This document shows, piece by piece, positions 1 to 7,825 of a DNA stretch of 64,000 nt; position 1 is the first letter of the stretch; each line of letters begins with the position of its first letter. The notes beneath the pieces are model-generated. The model saw nothing but the letters and a program-made list of their open reading frames with translations. It did not search any database and was not told the origin of the DNA. The position numbers were made by a program, and so were the translations under genes. This DNA comes from Haladaptatus pallidirubidus (GTDB lineage Archaea > Halobacteriota > Halobacteria > Halobacteriales > Haladaptataceae), in NCBI RefSeq assembly GCF_020700235.1, contig NZ_CP085305.1, forward strand, positions 434,001-498,000, given 5' to 3'.

Positions 1-297
1 CTGCTGTAATCTCATCTTCCGGGTACACAAATTTGATATAGCAATATATAATTTATAGATGTTCGAATGGCTGCTATCGCTCGATATAGGGCTTGAAACA
101 TGGGTTTACACTGGACGTGATGGTGTGTGGTGTACTTCTCCATTTATTTCTAAGCGGAAGTGGCCAACCCCCGGTACCCCCACATCGATCTGTGCAAAAT
201 TCGTAGCGCATGTTGACGACGAATTGTGGAACGAGAAGTGACATGAATATCCCCTTTATCAAAATCTCCTTTTTTTGGTGGTGTTGTTTAGTCACTA
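1..297. other. Left-edge intergenic sequence
   Basis: I see no convincing gene here. Short open frames exist on both strands, but they overlap each other, lack family motifs and have poor coding character. The last part is AT-rich and would hold the promoter of the transporter fragment that starts at 298. Confidence 0.5.
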
Positions 298-534
298 ATG
301 GTTGGTCAATCAATCCTTCTTACATTTATTCTAGCAGCCTTTGTCGTCATCATGGCTCCCGGACCTAATACGATCTACGCCTTGACGCAGAGTATCAAGA
401 GCGGACGGACCGCTGGTCTTGTTGCTGGATTCGGAACAGCAACTAGAGTTATGGTTCATACTACTACGGCAGCGTTCGGACTCTCCGCTCTCCTCCGAAC
501 TTATGTTATATCAAATAGGAAAATAAGCATTTAA
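298..534 (+). pseudogene. LysE/RhtB-family amino-acid exporter, N-terminal fragment
   Basis: The first ~67 residues match the start of LysE/RhtB exporters: a hydrophobic first helix, then the family hallmark APGPN (about residues 21-25) and a G-rich second segment. Intact members are about 200-210 residues with six helices. This frame loses similarity after LSALLRT and stops at 78 residues, so only the first two helices remain and the product should not transport. The sequence right after the break (from about 551) resembles one at 31834, which suggests the gene was cut by a mobile sequence. The family call is secure; non-function is inferred from length. Confidence 0.75.
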
Positions 535-550
535 CTAATTTAACTTCCCG

Positions 551-640
551 GTATCCTTTTAGCCGAAGCACCTTCCGTACCCGAACACGTAATGAATTCT
601 CCTGTTTATTCTGTATTTTCTCTCGACACTACAATTATCA
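551..640 (+). repeat. Diverged repeat, copy 1 (partner at 31834-31922)
   Basis: Starting at GTATC.TTTTAGCCGAA the sequence follows that at 31834 for about 40 bases with roughly three quarters of positions equal by eye. Weaker similarity continues for about 50 more. Both copies abut a truncated transporter gene. It may be an insertion-sequence end or an old duplicated promoter region. I cannot assign it to a named element. Confidence 0.4.
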
Positions 641-718
641 CATGGAGTCATTAAGTATTGGAGAATCAATCGCTAGTTAAGGTGTTCAAACAGAAGATAT
701 CGATCTAGTATTATAGAT

Positions 719-1570
719 TTAACTGACATTCGGTTTAAGTTCCTCATAGGCCTTCTCGGCTGCCTTATCGGGGGCATCAGGGTAAGTATACAACTCCAGA
801 GTTGCAAACCCTGTGTAGTTGATATCGTTAAGGGCTGCGAAAATTGCCTTGAAATCAAGATCCCCTTCACCAGGAATACGATGGTAGTGCTTTCCCCGAT
901 GACCGCCGACAATATCTTCCAGGTGAACACCGGTGATATAACCGGCACACTTGTGAATACTCTCGACCGGATTCTCTCCATAGACGGCCGCATGGCCAAT
1001 GTCGAGATTAACTCCTAGCGAGTCATGCCCGATCTCTTCGATAAGCATCAATACTTCGTCAGTGCACTCAACGAGTAGTTCTGGCTCGAACTCGATACCA
1101 ACTGTTACCTCTCTCGTCTCGGCATAATTTAGGATCTCGTGAAGCGAGTCCAACAGGTACTTCTTGGCTTGTTCCGGCGGATTTCCTGGAAGTGGGCGGC
1201 CAGTCGCAATACAAACCGACGGCGCGTCGACCTCTACTGCTAAATCGATTGCGCTCTTTGTATACTCGATCCGCCACGCGCGATTCTCATCGTCTGCAGT
1301 GATGATAGTAGGGTCGAAGAACGATGAAGCCGGTGCGTCATCGTAGTAACCCCTCGCGGTATTTGCGTTGATATTTGACACCGCGAGTCCAGTTTCATCA
1401 AGAACTGCTTTGAGTTTTTTTTGATCTCCGTCATCAAACTCCGGTAAAAACGCGTGAGGGGTATCAGCGAGCAATTCAACGCCCTTATAGCCGTGATCGG
1501 CGATGTGCCGAACAGCCTCTGGGAGTTCAAAGCGCGTATAGGCGTTCGTAGAGAACGCAAGTTGAACCAT
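719..1570 (-). CDS. TIM-barrel sugar phosphate isomerase/epimerase-like protein (EboE-type candidate)
   Basis: This 283-residue protein of the xylose-isomerase-like TIM-barrel superfamily (AP_endonuc_2) acts in the cytoplasm; there is no signal peptide. Metal-site positions typical of the fold are visible: Glu in GIEFEPELL, Asp-His in NLDIGHA, His in GVHLEDI and Glu in LELYTY. It is the last gene of a minus-strand run TatD, TIM barrel, UbiA, TIM barrel, 66 bases after the UbiA gene. That company matches bacterial ebo clusters, whose EboE is also a sugar-isomerase-like TIM barrel. It is clearly related to the protein at 2582-3457, with the same FSTNA(Y/F)R start, so the two look like paralogs. 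The real substrate is unknown. Confidence 0.85.
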   Translation of the reverse strand: MVQLAFSTNAYTRFELPEAVRHIADHGYKGVELLADTPHAFLPEFDDGDQKKLKAVLDETGLAVSNINANTARGYYDDAPASSFFDPTIITADDENRAWRIEYTKSAIDLAVEVDAPSVCIATGRPLPGNPPEQAKKYLLDSLHEILNYAETREVTVGIEFEPELLVECTDEVLMLIEEIGHDSLGVNLDIGHAAVYGENPVESIHKCAGYITGVHLEDIVGGHRGKHYHRIPGEGDLDFKAIFAALNDINYTGFATLELYTYPDAPDKAAEKAYEELKPNVS

Positions 1571-1636
1571 ACACGATGATTTTGTTCTGAGATTAAATAT
1601 TTTGTCCTGCCTATAGTTGCTTCATATTTGTAGTGG

Positions 1637-2554
1637 TCATGTCACTTCAAATAGACGAGAGAAACCGACTGCGGGGATAACAAATGCCAGCGCAACGAGC
1701 GACCATATCGATCCAACGGTTGCGGCAAACGCTGCATCCAACACGGTCAGTCCTAACACACATGCGCCGACAGCCGGCCCAATCGTTTCTGGGACGGGGT
1801 TATCGTAGGCAGCCCGTAACGCTTGGCCAGTCCAGCCGACGAACCCAATAAGAAGAACAACTACCAAGACGATTTCGATCGGTGACGGAGAGCGCATTAC
1901 AAGGAGCCCGATAACTCCAAGTGTTGCGATTACTGTACCACCCACTGCAGTCATCACAGCCATTTGGTCGCCTCCTCCAGTCTCTCTTTCGGCCATATAC
2001 GTGACCCCGGCAATGTAAACGACGATCACTACAGGTACTGTAAGTACCCATGGTGGGAGTGTAGTGGGAAACCCAAATGCGCTCATCCCGAGAAGAACAT
2101 TCAACCCTCGGCACCCACCCATGAATAGGAAACCAATAGTCGAGCCTTTGAACAAACTATCGTAGAACAGAATGACAAGTGCAAGACTGCCAGCAACTAC
2201 TCCGGCAATCTTTCCAGAAACGGTCAGGGCAACCACGATACCGCCAACGAGGAGGCTAATTCCGAATATAAGTGCTGCTCCGCGAGATACTTCTTTAGAG
2301 GGAATAGGCCGTTCCGGACGTTCGCGAATATCCTCGGATGTGTCAAAATAGTCGTTTAGTGTCGTTCCTGCCGCGTATAGTAGAACAGAAGCAATTGCAA
2401 GCCCGGCGACAGTACGAATCGACACATCGTAGCCAAGATTTGCAATAAGTGCAACACCGAGCACAACGTCAGGTGGTGCTGTGAAGAGATTGGGGAGCCT
2501 AACTAACGTGGCATACGCCGTGAGCCAATGGCGACTTCCATCCTTCCTACTCAT
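1637..2554 (-). CDS. UbiA-like membrane prenyltransferase (EboC-like)
   Basis: This 305-residue membrane protein has about eight or nine hydrophobic helices. The UbiA aspartate-rich motif is present as NDYFDTSED (about residues 67-75), followed by RPERPIPS, the usual RP-RP-IPS region that binds prenyl diphosphate and Mg. The second cytoplasmic motif region reads TYMAERETGGGD. UbiA enzymes join isoprenoid diphosphates to aromatic or other acceptors. In ebo clusters the UbiA member (EboC) is needed for moving a metabolite out of the cytoplasm. It lies 27 bases after the TIM-barrel gene at 2582 and is probably co-transcribed. General lipid or quinone prenylation cannot be excluded. Confidence 0.85.
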   Translation of the reverse strand: MSRKDGSRHWLTAYATLVRLPNLFTAPPDVVLGVALIANLGYDVSIRTVAGLAIASVLLYAAGTTLNDYFDTSEDIRERPERPIPSKEVSRGAALIFGISLLVGGIVVALTVSGKIAGVVAGSLALVILFYDSLFKGSTIGFLFMGGCRGLNVLLGMSAFGFPTTLPPWVLTVPVVIVVYIAGVTYMAERETGGGDQMAVMTAVGGTVIATLGVIGLLVMRSPSPIEIVLVVVLLIGFVGWTGQALRAAYDNPVPETIGPAVGACVLGLTVLDAAFAATVGSIWSLVALAFVIPAVGFSRLFEVT

Positions 2555-2581
2555 CGCGGGTCAGCTGGAATAATCATGATG

Positions 2582-3457
2582 TCAGACCCACCCATTCTCC
2601 TCCAAATAGTGCATTGCGTTGTGGGCAGTTTCCTTTGCTGTCTCCTCATACGGGTACAGCTCAATAGTAACGAATCCGTCATAGCCGGTCTCTTTGAGTG
2701 AATCCAGGAATCCGTTAATATCTATCGCACCGTTTCCAAGTTGGGTATGTTCGTGTGTCCGATCAGCGGGGATGTCTTCGAGGTGATAGTGCCCAGTGTA
2801 TGAATCGAGTTCATAGATAAGGTCGACAGGATCCTCGTCAACGCAATAGAAATGACCTACATCGAAATTACAGCCAACTCGAGAGGAATCGATTTGGTCA
2901 GCAAGTTTTAGGAACTGATTGGAAGTCTCTATTAGTAGGTCTGGCTCGGGCTCAACTAGCACGTCGACGCCGACCATCTCGGCAGTCTCCGTTACTTCCT
3001 GAAGAGCCTCAATGAACATCTCCATCGCTTGTTCTTGAGAGGTACCTTTTGGAACAGGTCCACCGGGCTGGATTGAGATCTGTGGTACATTGAGTTCAGC
3101 TGCTGTCTTGAGCGCGGTTTTTGTATGTTCAATTCGATTCTGCCGGTCAACCGCTGCAGGTTCGATAAATGATGGGTGGTGGAACAACTCCGTCTCATGG
3201 GGATACTTTGCTATACGGCTCTTCTCAGTTCGATCGATGGCGCTGAGCATGAACGCGTTGCAGTTGCTTACGGTGAGGTCATGGTCGTCAAGCACATTCC
3301 GAATGCGTTTAATTCTCTTTTCATCTGCCTCTGCTGGAAAGAGGTGGGGTTCATCAAGCAGTATCTCGATACCGTCGTATCCGGCATTAGCGAGTATGCT
3401 GATAGTTTCTTCAAGCTGGTATTCGCGGAATGCGTTGGTAGAGAATCCAAATTTCAT
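2582..3457 (-). CDS. TIM-barrel sugar phosphate isomerase/epimerase-like protein, second copy (EboE-type candidate)
   Basis: This is a 291-residue cytoplasmic TIM-barrel protein of the AP_endonuc_2/xylose-isomerase-like group. Predicted metal ligands are Glu in VEPEPDLL, Asp-His in FDVGHFY, His in HYHLEDI and Glu in TIELYPY. It starts two bases after the TatD-like gene and ends 27 bases before the UbiA gene, so translational coupling is likely. It is a paralog of the protein at 719-1570. Two such barrels in one ebo-like run may act on successive or alternative substrates (inference). The exact reaction cannot be read from sequence. Confidence 0.85.
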   Translation of the reverse strand: MKFGFSTNAFREYQLEETISILANAGYDGIEILLDEPHLFPAEADEKRIKRIRNVLDDHDLTVSNCNAFMLSAIDRTEKSRIAKYPHETELFHHPSFIEPAAVDRQNRIEHTKTALKTAAELNVPQISIQPGGPVPKGTSQEQAMEMFIEALQEVTETAEMVGVDVLVEPEPDLLIETSNQFLKLADQIDSSRVGCNFDVGHFYCVDEDPVDLIYELDSYTGHYHLEDIPADRTHEHTQLGNGAIDINGFLDSLKETGYDGFVTIELYPYEETAKETAHNAMHYLEENGWV

Positions 3458-3459
3458 TG

Positions 3460-4266
3460 TTAAGGTTTGTAATTGAAGTTTGGAGACTGGTTGAAGAACT
3501 CTAGAGGATTCTCGAAAACTACTTTGCGAACCTCCTCTCTATCCCAGCCTCGGTCGAGCATTTTGTCACGTGCTTTCGGCACAGCGAGGGGATCAGATGG
3601 ATCCCAATCAGCGGCACTATTAAGAAGCATCTTATCACTGCCGTACTCTTCCAAGAGGTCAATCGCCTTCTCGTCCGTTATCTTCCCAGGATACAACGTA
3701 AAGCCGATCCAACAGTCTGTCTGAAGCGCAATTTCGATAGTGTTCTCCGTATTATGATCAATGACGATCCGTTCTTCAGTAACGTCTTCGTCGTGGATCA
3801 TCTCGACAATTCGTTCGGTTCCCTCCGGTTTACTCGTATGGGGAGTATGGACGATGACAGGAAGTTCACGCTCTTCGGCCATCCGAAGTTGGCGGCGGAA
3901 GGCATATTCTTCTTCTTCTGTTCCTTGATCAAGACCAATTTCGCCGACGCCAACCACGTTTTCGCGGTCAAGATACGCTGGAATCTGGTCCATCACCTCT
4001 TCAGCCATGTCGGGATAGTTTGACTCCTTTGGTTCAAGGGCAATGGTAACATAATGGTCGATACCGGCTGTCCTATCGGCCCGCTCAGTCTCGAAGTCGA
4101 TTATCTGCTCAAAGTAATCGAAAAAGGATTCTGCGTGTTGCTTGTCTGTTCCACTCCAGAATGCGGGCTCAATACAGCATTCAATTCCAGCTAGGCGTGC
4201 CCGTTTGTAATCATTACTCGAACGGGATACCATATGCATATGGGGATCGATTATTGGAATCGACAT
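3460..4266 (-). CDS. TatD-like metal-dependent hydrolase (EboB-like)
   Basis: This 268-residue amidohydrolase-superfamily protein begins IDPHMHM, the HxH metal site. Further ligands are Glu in GVGEIGLD, His in VIVHTPH, His in VIDHNTE and Asp in AADWDPSDP. This order is that of TatD-type hydrolases, though the family's DNase activity is not implied here. It is the first gene of a minus-strand run of four. EboB of bacterial ebo clusters is a TatD-like protein, and the UbiA, TIM-barrel and phosphatase neighbours support that assignment. No signal peptide is present, so it acts in the cytoplasm. Confidence 0.85.
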   Translation of the reverse strand: MSIPIIDPHMHMVSRSSNDYKRARLAGIECCIEPAFWSGTDKQHAESFFDYFEQIIDFETERADRTAGIDHYVTIALEPKESNYPDMAEEVMDQIPAYLDRENVVGVGEIGLDQGTEEEEYAFRRQLRMAEERELPVIVHTPHTSKPEGTERIVEMIHDEDVTEERIVIDHNTENTIEIALQTDCWIGFTLYPGKITDEKAIDLLEEYGSDKMLLNSAADWDPSDPLAVPKARDKMLDRGWDREEVRKVVFENPLEFFNQSPNFNYKP

Positions 4267-4376
4267 ATACTGCTTTGTTATATTGTAGGTATATTAAGTT
4301 TATTGATGAAAAGTTAAATACTTAGGAGACCCAACGAAGGGATAGATTTTTCTCAACTGTCTACGTAATTTCTAGT

Positions 4377-4586
4377 ATGCCAGAAGTTTGTCCCTTCTGC
4401 GGTGACCCCATTGACTCAACTCGGAGGACATCTGATAACGATCGGTCATACGAGGTATGGCAGTGCAAAGACTGTGAAAAAGAATGGTACCATCCAGAGG
4501 AAACTGTACTCAACAAGGAGCTTGACTTTAGTGAAAGCCAGGAGCAGATATCACGGCGGGAATCTGACACTGATTTGGAATGGTAA
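4377..4586 (+). CDS. Small CPxCG zinc-finger protein
   Basis: This 69-residue acidic protein has two cysteine pairs, CPFCG (residues 5-9) and CKDC (about 30-33), spaced as one zinc ribbon, followed by an acidic tail. Such mini zinc-finger proteins are abundant in haloarchaea and several are regulators, but I cannot name a role. It is transcribed away from the TatD-like gene and sits between the four-gene ebo-like run and the phosphatase gene. A second small metal-binding protein follows at 4867. The start at 4377 places the zinc motif almost at the N-terminus, as is usual for this class. Confidence 0.75.
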   Translation: MPEVCPFCGDPIDSTRRTSDNDRSYEVWQCKDCEKEWYHPEETVLNKELDFSESQEQISRRESDTDLEW

Positions 4587-4866
4587 ACATTACATGGATT
4601 AAGTGGTGTAATCTGTACGTTTGATAGATTTATCGAATTAAACCTAATATCAAAGTTTCGATATTAACAACATCGTCGAATGGGATGCCTCGAGATCACG
4701 CCCCGAGGCACTTCACAGTTATTGTAATTGTATGTCTTTCTCTGTAGTAGTCCGTTTTGGTATTCTAAATTCATTATATATTTATTAGTAATAAGATTCA
4801 ATAAAGTCAACCACCGAAACTTTTATTTGATTTACCTGTATCTTCTTCAAATAGGGTAATACAATA

Positions 4867-5004
4867 ATGCAATGTACTATCTGCGGAAATCCAGTTCATC
4901 AGTACGAGGATATTACAAAAGTATTTAAAAACAAAGAGTACCATTTCTGCTCCGATGAACACAGTGAGGAATTTGAACAAAGCCCTAATAGTTTTATTAC
5001 ATAA
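4867..5004 (+). CDS. Small YHS/TRASH-like metal-binding protein, 45 residues
   Basis: ATG at 4867 opens a 45-codon frame ending with TAA at 5004. It has CTICGNPV near the start and YHFCSDEH about 25 residues later. A CxxC pair plus a later aromatic-HFC-SxxH is the pattern of TRASH/YHS domains, which bind metals such as copper or zinc. The rest is a short acidic tail. It may be a stand-alone metal sensor or chaperone, and it lies in the same orientation as the zinc-finger gene 280 bases before it. The short length lowers certainty, but the motif spacing is good. Confidence 0.65.
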   Translation: MQCTICGNPVHQYEDITKVFKNKEYHFCSDEHSEEFEQSPNSFIT

Positions 5005-5116
5005 AATAATTATTGAATTAAATAAGGCATTATCTATAATATATCGGACAAGAATGGGTAGGAATTGCGTTTATTATTTATCTATTTGCAGATGAATTAT
5101 TTTATTATGATAGCAA

Positions 5117-6448
5117 CTAATTTTTAATTTCGAGGATATTCGCTATTGTTGGCGCGACTGCTCGTGCATCTACACTACTTTGTGATGCGAGCTCTAGATC
5201 TGGCGCAGCGGGTCCTCCAATGCCATAAACAGGCCAAGTCTCTGGATCAATGCGTCCATGGGATCCGCCGACTTTTGTCGGATCGAGTGATACTATTTCG
5301 TCCTCACCGTGAAAGAGCTCACAAGGGTCAAATCCAGGTTTAGCGTGAATATCCATAGCGGTTGCATACTCTGGTGCGTCATCTGGGGCATCCCACCAGT
5401 AGTATTGGAACCAGGAATCTGTTTCTGCGATTATTACTAAATCACCTGAATTCGGATGGTCAATGTTGTATTTAATCTTTTCTTTTTTGCCTATAATCGT
5501 ATCAATACCGTTAAGCTTACTAAGTGCTTCTCTGGCGGCCGCAATCGCCTCATTATCGGCATACACGTGAGCAATTTGATGGTCAACCATCGCAAATGCA
5601 CGTGAAGAGACAAGGTCAACTTCCTCACCTCTCTCATCGTCATCGGTAACTGAAAGTAATCCTGCCTCTCGAAGGGCTTGATTAGGAAAAACAGGTGTAT
5701 CGACAGAGTGGAAGCCGTACTCACTTACAACGTTAACGACTGTATTTTCCCAGCGATCGCCAGCTTTGAGAGTAGCTAAGAATTCACCGACAAGTTCGTC
5801 AACAACTTCAATTTCAGCGTTTAGTTCGTTTCCAGGCCCTTCTCGAAGTCCTGTATAGTCTAGATGCGGGATATACACCCAAAGCATATCGAGATCAAAT
5901 TGGTGTATCGCTTCAGTCGCTGCATCAAATATCCATTTACTGCTATTTTTGTTAGCACCTGGACCCCAGTAGTTGAATAATGGGAAGTGGCCAAACTTCT
6001 CTTGCAGGGTATCATACAGATTATCGGGGTTTGTCCAACAGTTCATCTCAATCATGTTATTGTTCTCATCCTCAATCGGCGAAGGCGTGATAACTACATC
6101 AGCGTTTGACCCAATAAGATGCTGGAAAAATAGGGCCCCTGTTGTTAGACCTTCATCATGAGCAGTCTCCCAGAGCCGATCTCGGCCGTTGCGGTCGCGT
6201 GCCCAGAATTCTACTTCATGCTGGGTGCGATTGTACTCACCACTTGCAACGTCACCGTGTCTGCTCGGTGACTGCCCTGTAGCGAGTGTCGTCTGCGCCG
6301 GAACAGTCAGTGATGGGAACGATGGGCGCATCGGAATCACATCGTTAAGCAAATCTGCCAAGTTTGGAGCAAGCTTAGGTGTAATATGTTCTGGTTGTAG
6401 ACCGACAATATCCAATACGATGACTCGTTTAGCTTCGAACTTAGTCAT
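5117..6448 (-). CDS. Alkaline-phosphatase-fold phosphodiesterase/nucleotide pyrophosphatase (EboF-like)
   Basis: This 443-residue protein belongs to the type I phosphodiesterase/nucleotide pyrophosphatase family. The first metal Asp is in VLDIVGL (about residue 13), and the nucleophile threonine lies in SLTVPAQTTLATG (about 47-59). Later metal ligands are in PHLDYTG, SEYGFHSV and GGSHGRID. It has no signal peptide or membrane helix, so it is probably cytoplasmic. Bacterial ebo clusters carry a protein of this family (EboF), and here it lies upstream of the TatD/TIM/UbiA/TIM run on the same strand, separated by two small opposite-strand genes. An unrelated phosphatase role remains possible. 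Confidence 0.82.
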   Translation of the reverse strand: MTKFEAKRVIVLDIVGLQPEHITPKLAPNLADLLNDVIPMRPSFPSLTVPAQTTLATGQSPSRHGDVASGEYNRTQHEVEFWARDRNGRDRLWETAHDEGLTTGALFFQHLIGSNADVVITPSPIEDENNNMIEMNCWTNPDNLYDTLQEKFGHFPLFNYWGPGANKNSSKWIFDAATEAIHQFDLDMLWVYIPHLDYTGLREGPGNELNAEIEVVDELVGEFLATLKAGDRWENTVVNVVSEYGFHSVDTPVFPNQALREAGLLSVTDDDERGEEVDLVSSRAFAMVDHQIAHVYADNEAIAAAREALSKLNGIDTIIGKKEKIKYNIDHPNSGDLVIIAETDSWFQYYWWDAPDDAPEYATAMDIHAKPGFDPCELFHGEDEIVSLDPTKVGGSHGRIDPETWPVYGIGGPAAPDLELASQSSVDARAVAPTIANILEIKN

Positions 6449-6844
6449 TGATTCCCTCGATTATTTGAGTTAGCCGATTCCTGCTGTAGTTGAATTTGGT
6501 CTGACTGTCTCTTTATTTGGCCAGGATAGTGTACTTTGTCACACATCTATCTCCGTCAATTGAACTCCTTGTTATTGACTCTTGCGTTAATAATGTTTAT
6601 AGTAAATCAATTATGTTTTATATAATAGTAAATAATGGTGAATAGATATTATTTTTCATCCGTTCTCGATGAAGTTTCATAAAGTAATTACCATTCACAA
6701 TCTCTTTATTAGAACCAAAACTATGATGGTATTAACCATATTTTTGACTATTTTTGGCCGTTCTTAGTATTGGCTATAATAATTCCCTCTTACTAGATTG
6801 CCGAAATAATAATATTAATGTATGAATTGATTATACTAATATTC
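6449..6844. other. AT-rich divergent promoter region
   Basis: No gene is seen. This segment separates the minus-strand phosphatase from the plus-strand isomerase and must hold both promoters. It contains long A/T runs such as TTTATAGTAAAT and TTTTATATAATAGTAAAT, but no palindrome that I would call an operator. Confidence 0.5.
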
Positions 6845-7816
6845 ATGGACATAGGTGTACTTACTGTCCCACTAGCAGATGAATCGCTTGAAGAAGCCCT
6901 TGCATATCTCGCCAACCAGGGTGTTGGTGCTGTTGAGTTGGGCTGTGGTGGATTCGTCGGTGACGATCACCTTCCAAGGAAAAAGTATCTCAACGATACG
7001 ACGAAGCAAGAAGAACTCCTTGATCTTATCGAAGAAAATGATCTATGGATATCTGCGCTGGCGACCCACAACAACCCGCTTCATCCGGACGACGAGGTGG
7101 CCGAGGCGGCGAATACCGAACTCCGCGAGGCGATCCGCCTTGCTAACCAACTCGGCGTGGACGCCGTCACGTGCTTCTCTGGGCTACCGAGCGGCGGCCC
7201 AAACGACGAGGTGCCGAACTGGATTACGGCCCCGTGGCCTTCGGAACACGACGAGGCGCACACCTACCAGTGGGAGGAAGTCGCCATCCCCTACTGGCGC
7301 GACGTGGCGGAACACGCCGCAAACCACGGCGTCGACGTCGCTATCGAAATGCACCCGAACATGCTCATCCACGAGCCCGTCGGAATGTTGGAACTCCGCA
7401 ACGCAACCAACGAGCGAATCGGGGCGAACTTCGATCCCAGCCACCTCTACTGGCAGGGCATCGATGTAGTCGAAGCCATCCGGCTCCTCGGCGAACACGA
7501 CGCCATCCACCACTTCCACGCGAAGGATACGAAGGTATACGAGTCCCAAGCCCGCTACAAGGGCGTTCTCGACACGACGCCATACACCGAGGAAGCCAAC
7601 CGCTCGTGGCTGTTCCGCTCCGTCGGCTACGGCCATGGTGAGGAACACTGGAAGGACATCGTCAGCGCGCTCCGGATGATAGAGTATGACGGCGCGCTCT
7701 CCGTCGAGCACGAGGATTCGTTGACTAGTTCACGAGAAGGGTTAGAGAAGGCAATCACATTGTTGCAACGCGCTGTGTTCCAGACGACACCCGGCGAAGC
7801 CTATTGGGCTGAATAG
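6845..7816 (+). CDS. TIM-barrel sugar phosphate isomerase/epimerase
   Basis: This AP_endonuc_2 TIM-barrel protein has 323 residues from the ATG at 6845. An upstream ATG at 6818 would add MYELIILIF, which is less likely because family members start at MDIGVL. Metal-site positions are Glu in VAIEMHPNM, Asp-His in ANFDPSHLYW, His in HHFHAKD and Glu in LSVEHED. It is cytoplasmic and followed nine bases later by a Gfo/Idh/MocA oxidoreductase, the standard pairing for sugar or inositol-type catabolism and for 3-keto sugar routes. Base composition is odd: about 43% GC early, 68% near 7081-7140, and low again at the 3' end. Confidence 0.88.
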   Translation: MDIGVLTVPLADESLEEALAYLANQGVGAVELGCGGFVGDDHLPRKKYLNDTTKQEELLDLIEENDLWISALATHNNPLHPDDEVAEAANTELREAIRLANQLGVDAVTCFSGLPSGGPNDEVPNWITAPWPSEHDEAHTYQWEEVAIPYWRDVAEHAANHGVDVAIEMHPNMLIHEPVGMLELRNATNERIGANFDPSHLYWQGIDVVEAIRLLGEHDAIHHFHAKDTKVYESQARYKGVLDTTPYTEEANRSWLFRSVGYGHGEEHWKDIVSALRMIEYDGALSVEHEDSLTSSREGLEKAITLLQRAVFQTTPGEAYWAE

Positions 7817-7825
7817 AGGAGAAGA

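Noticed and set aside
7171..7711. Long open frames on both strands inside the isomerase gene
   Set aside because: They lie in the GC-rich patch, where stops are rare. The isomerase frame has clear family motifs, and the others are rich in Arg, Pro or Ser without homology.
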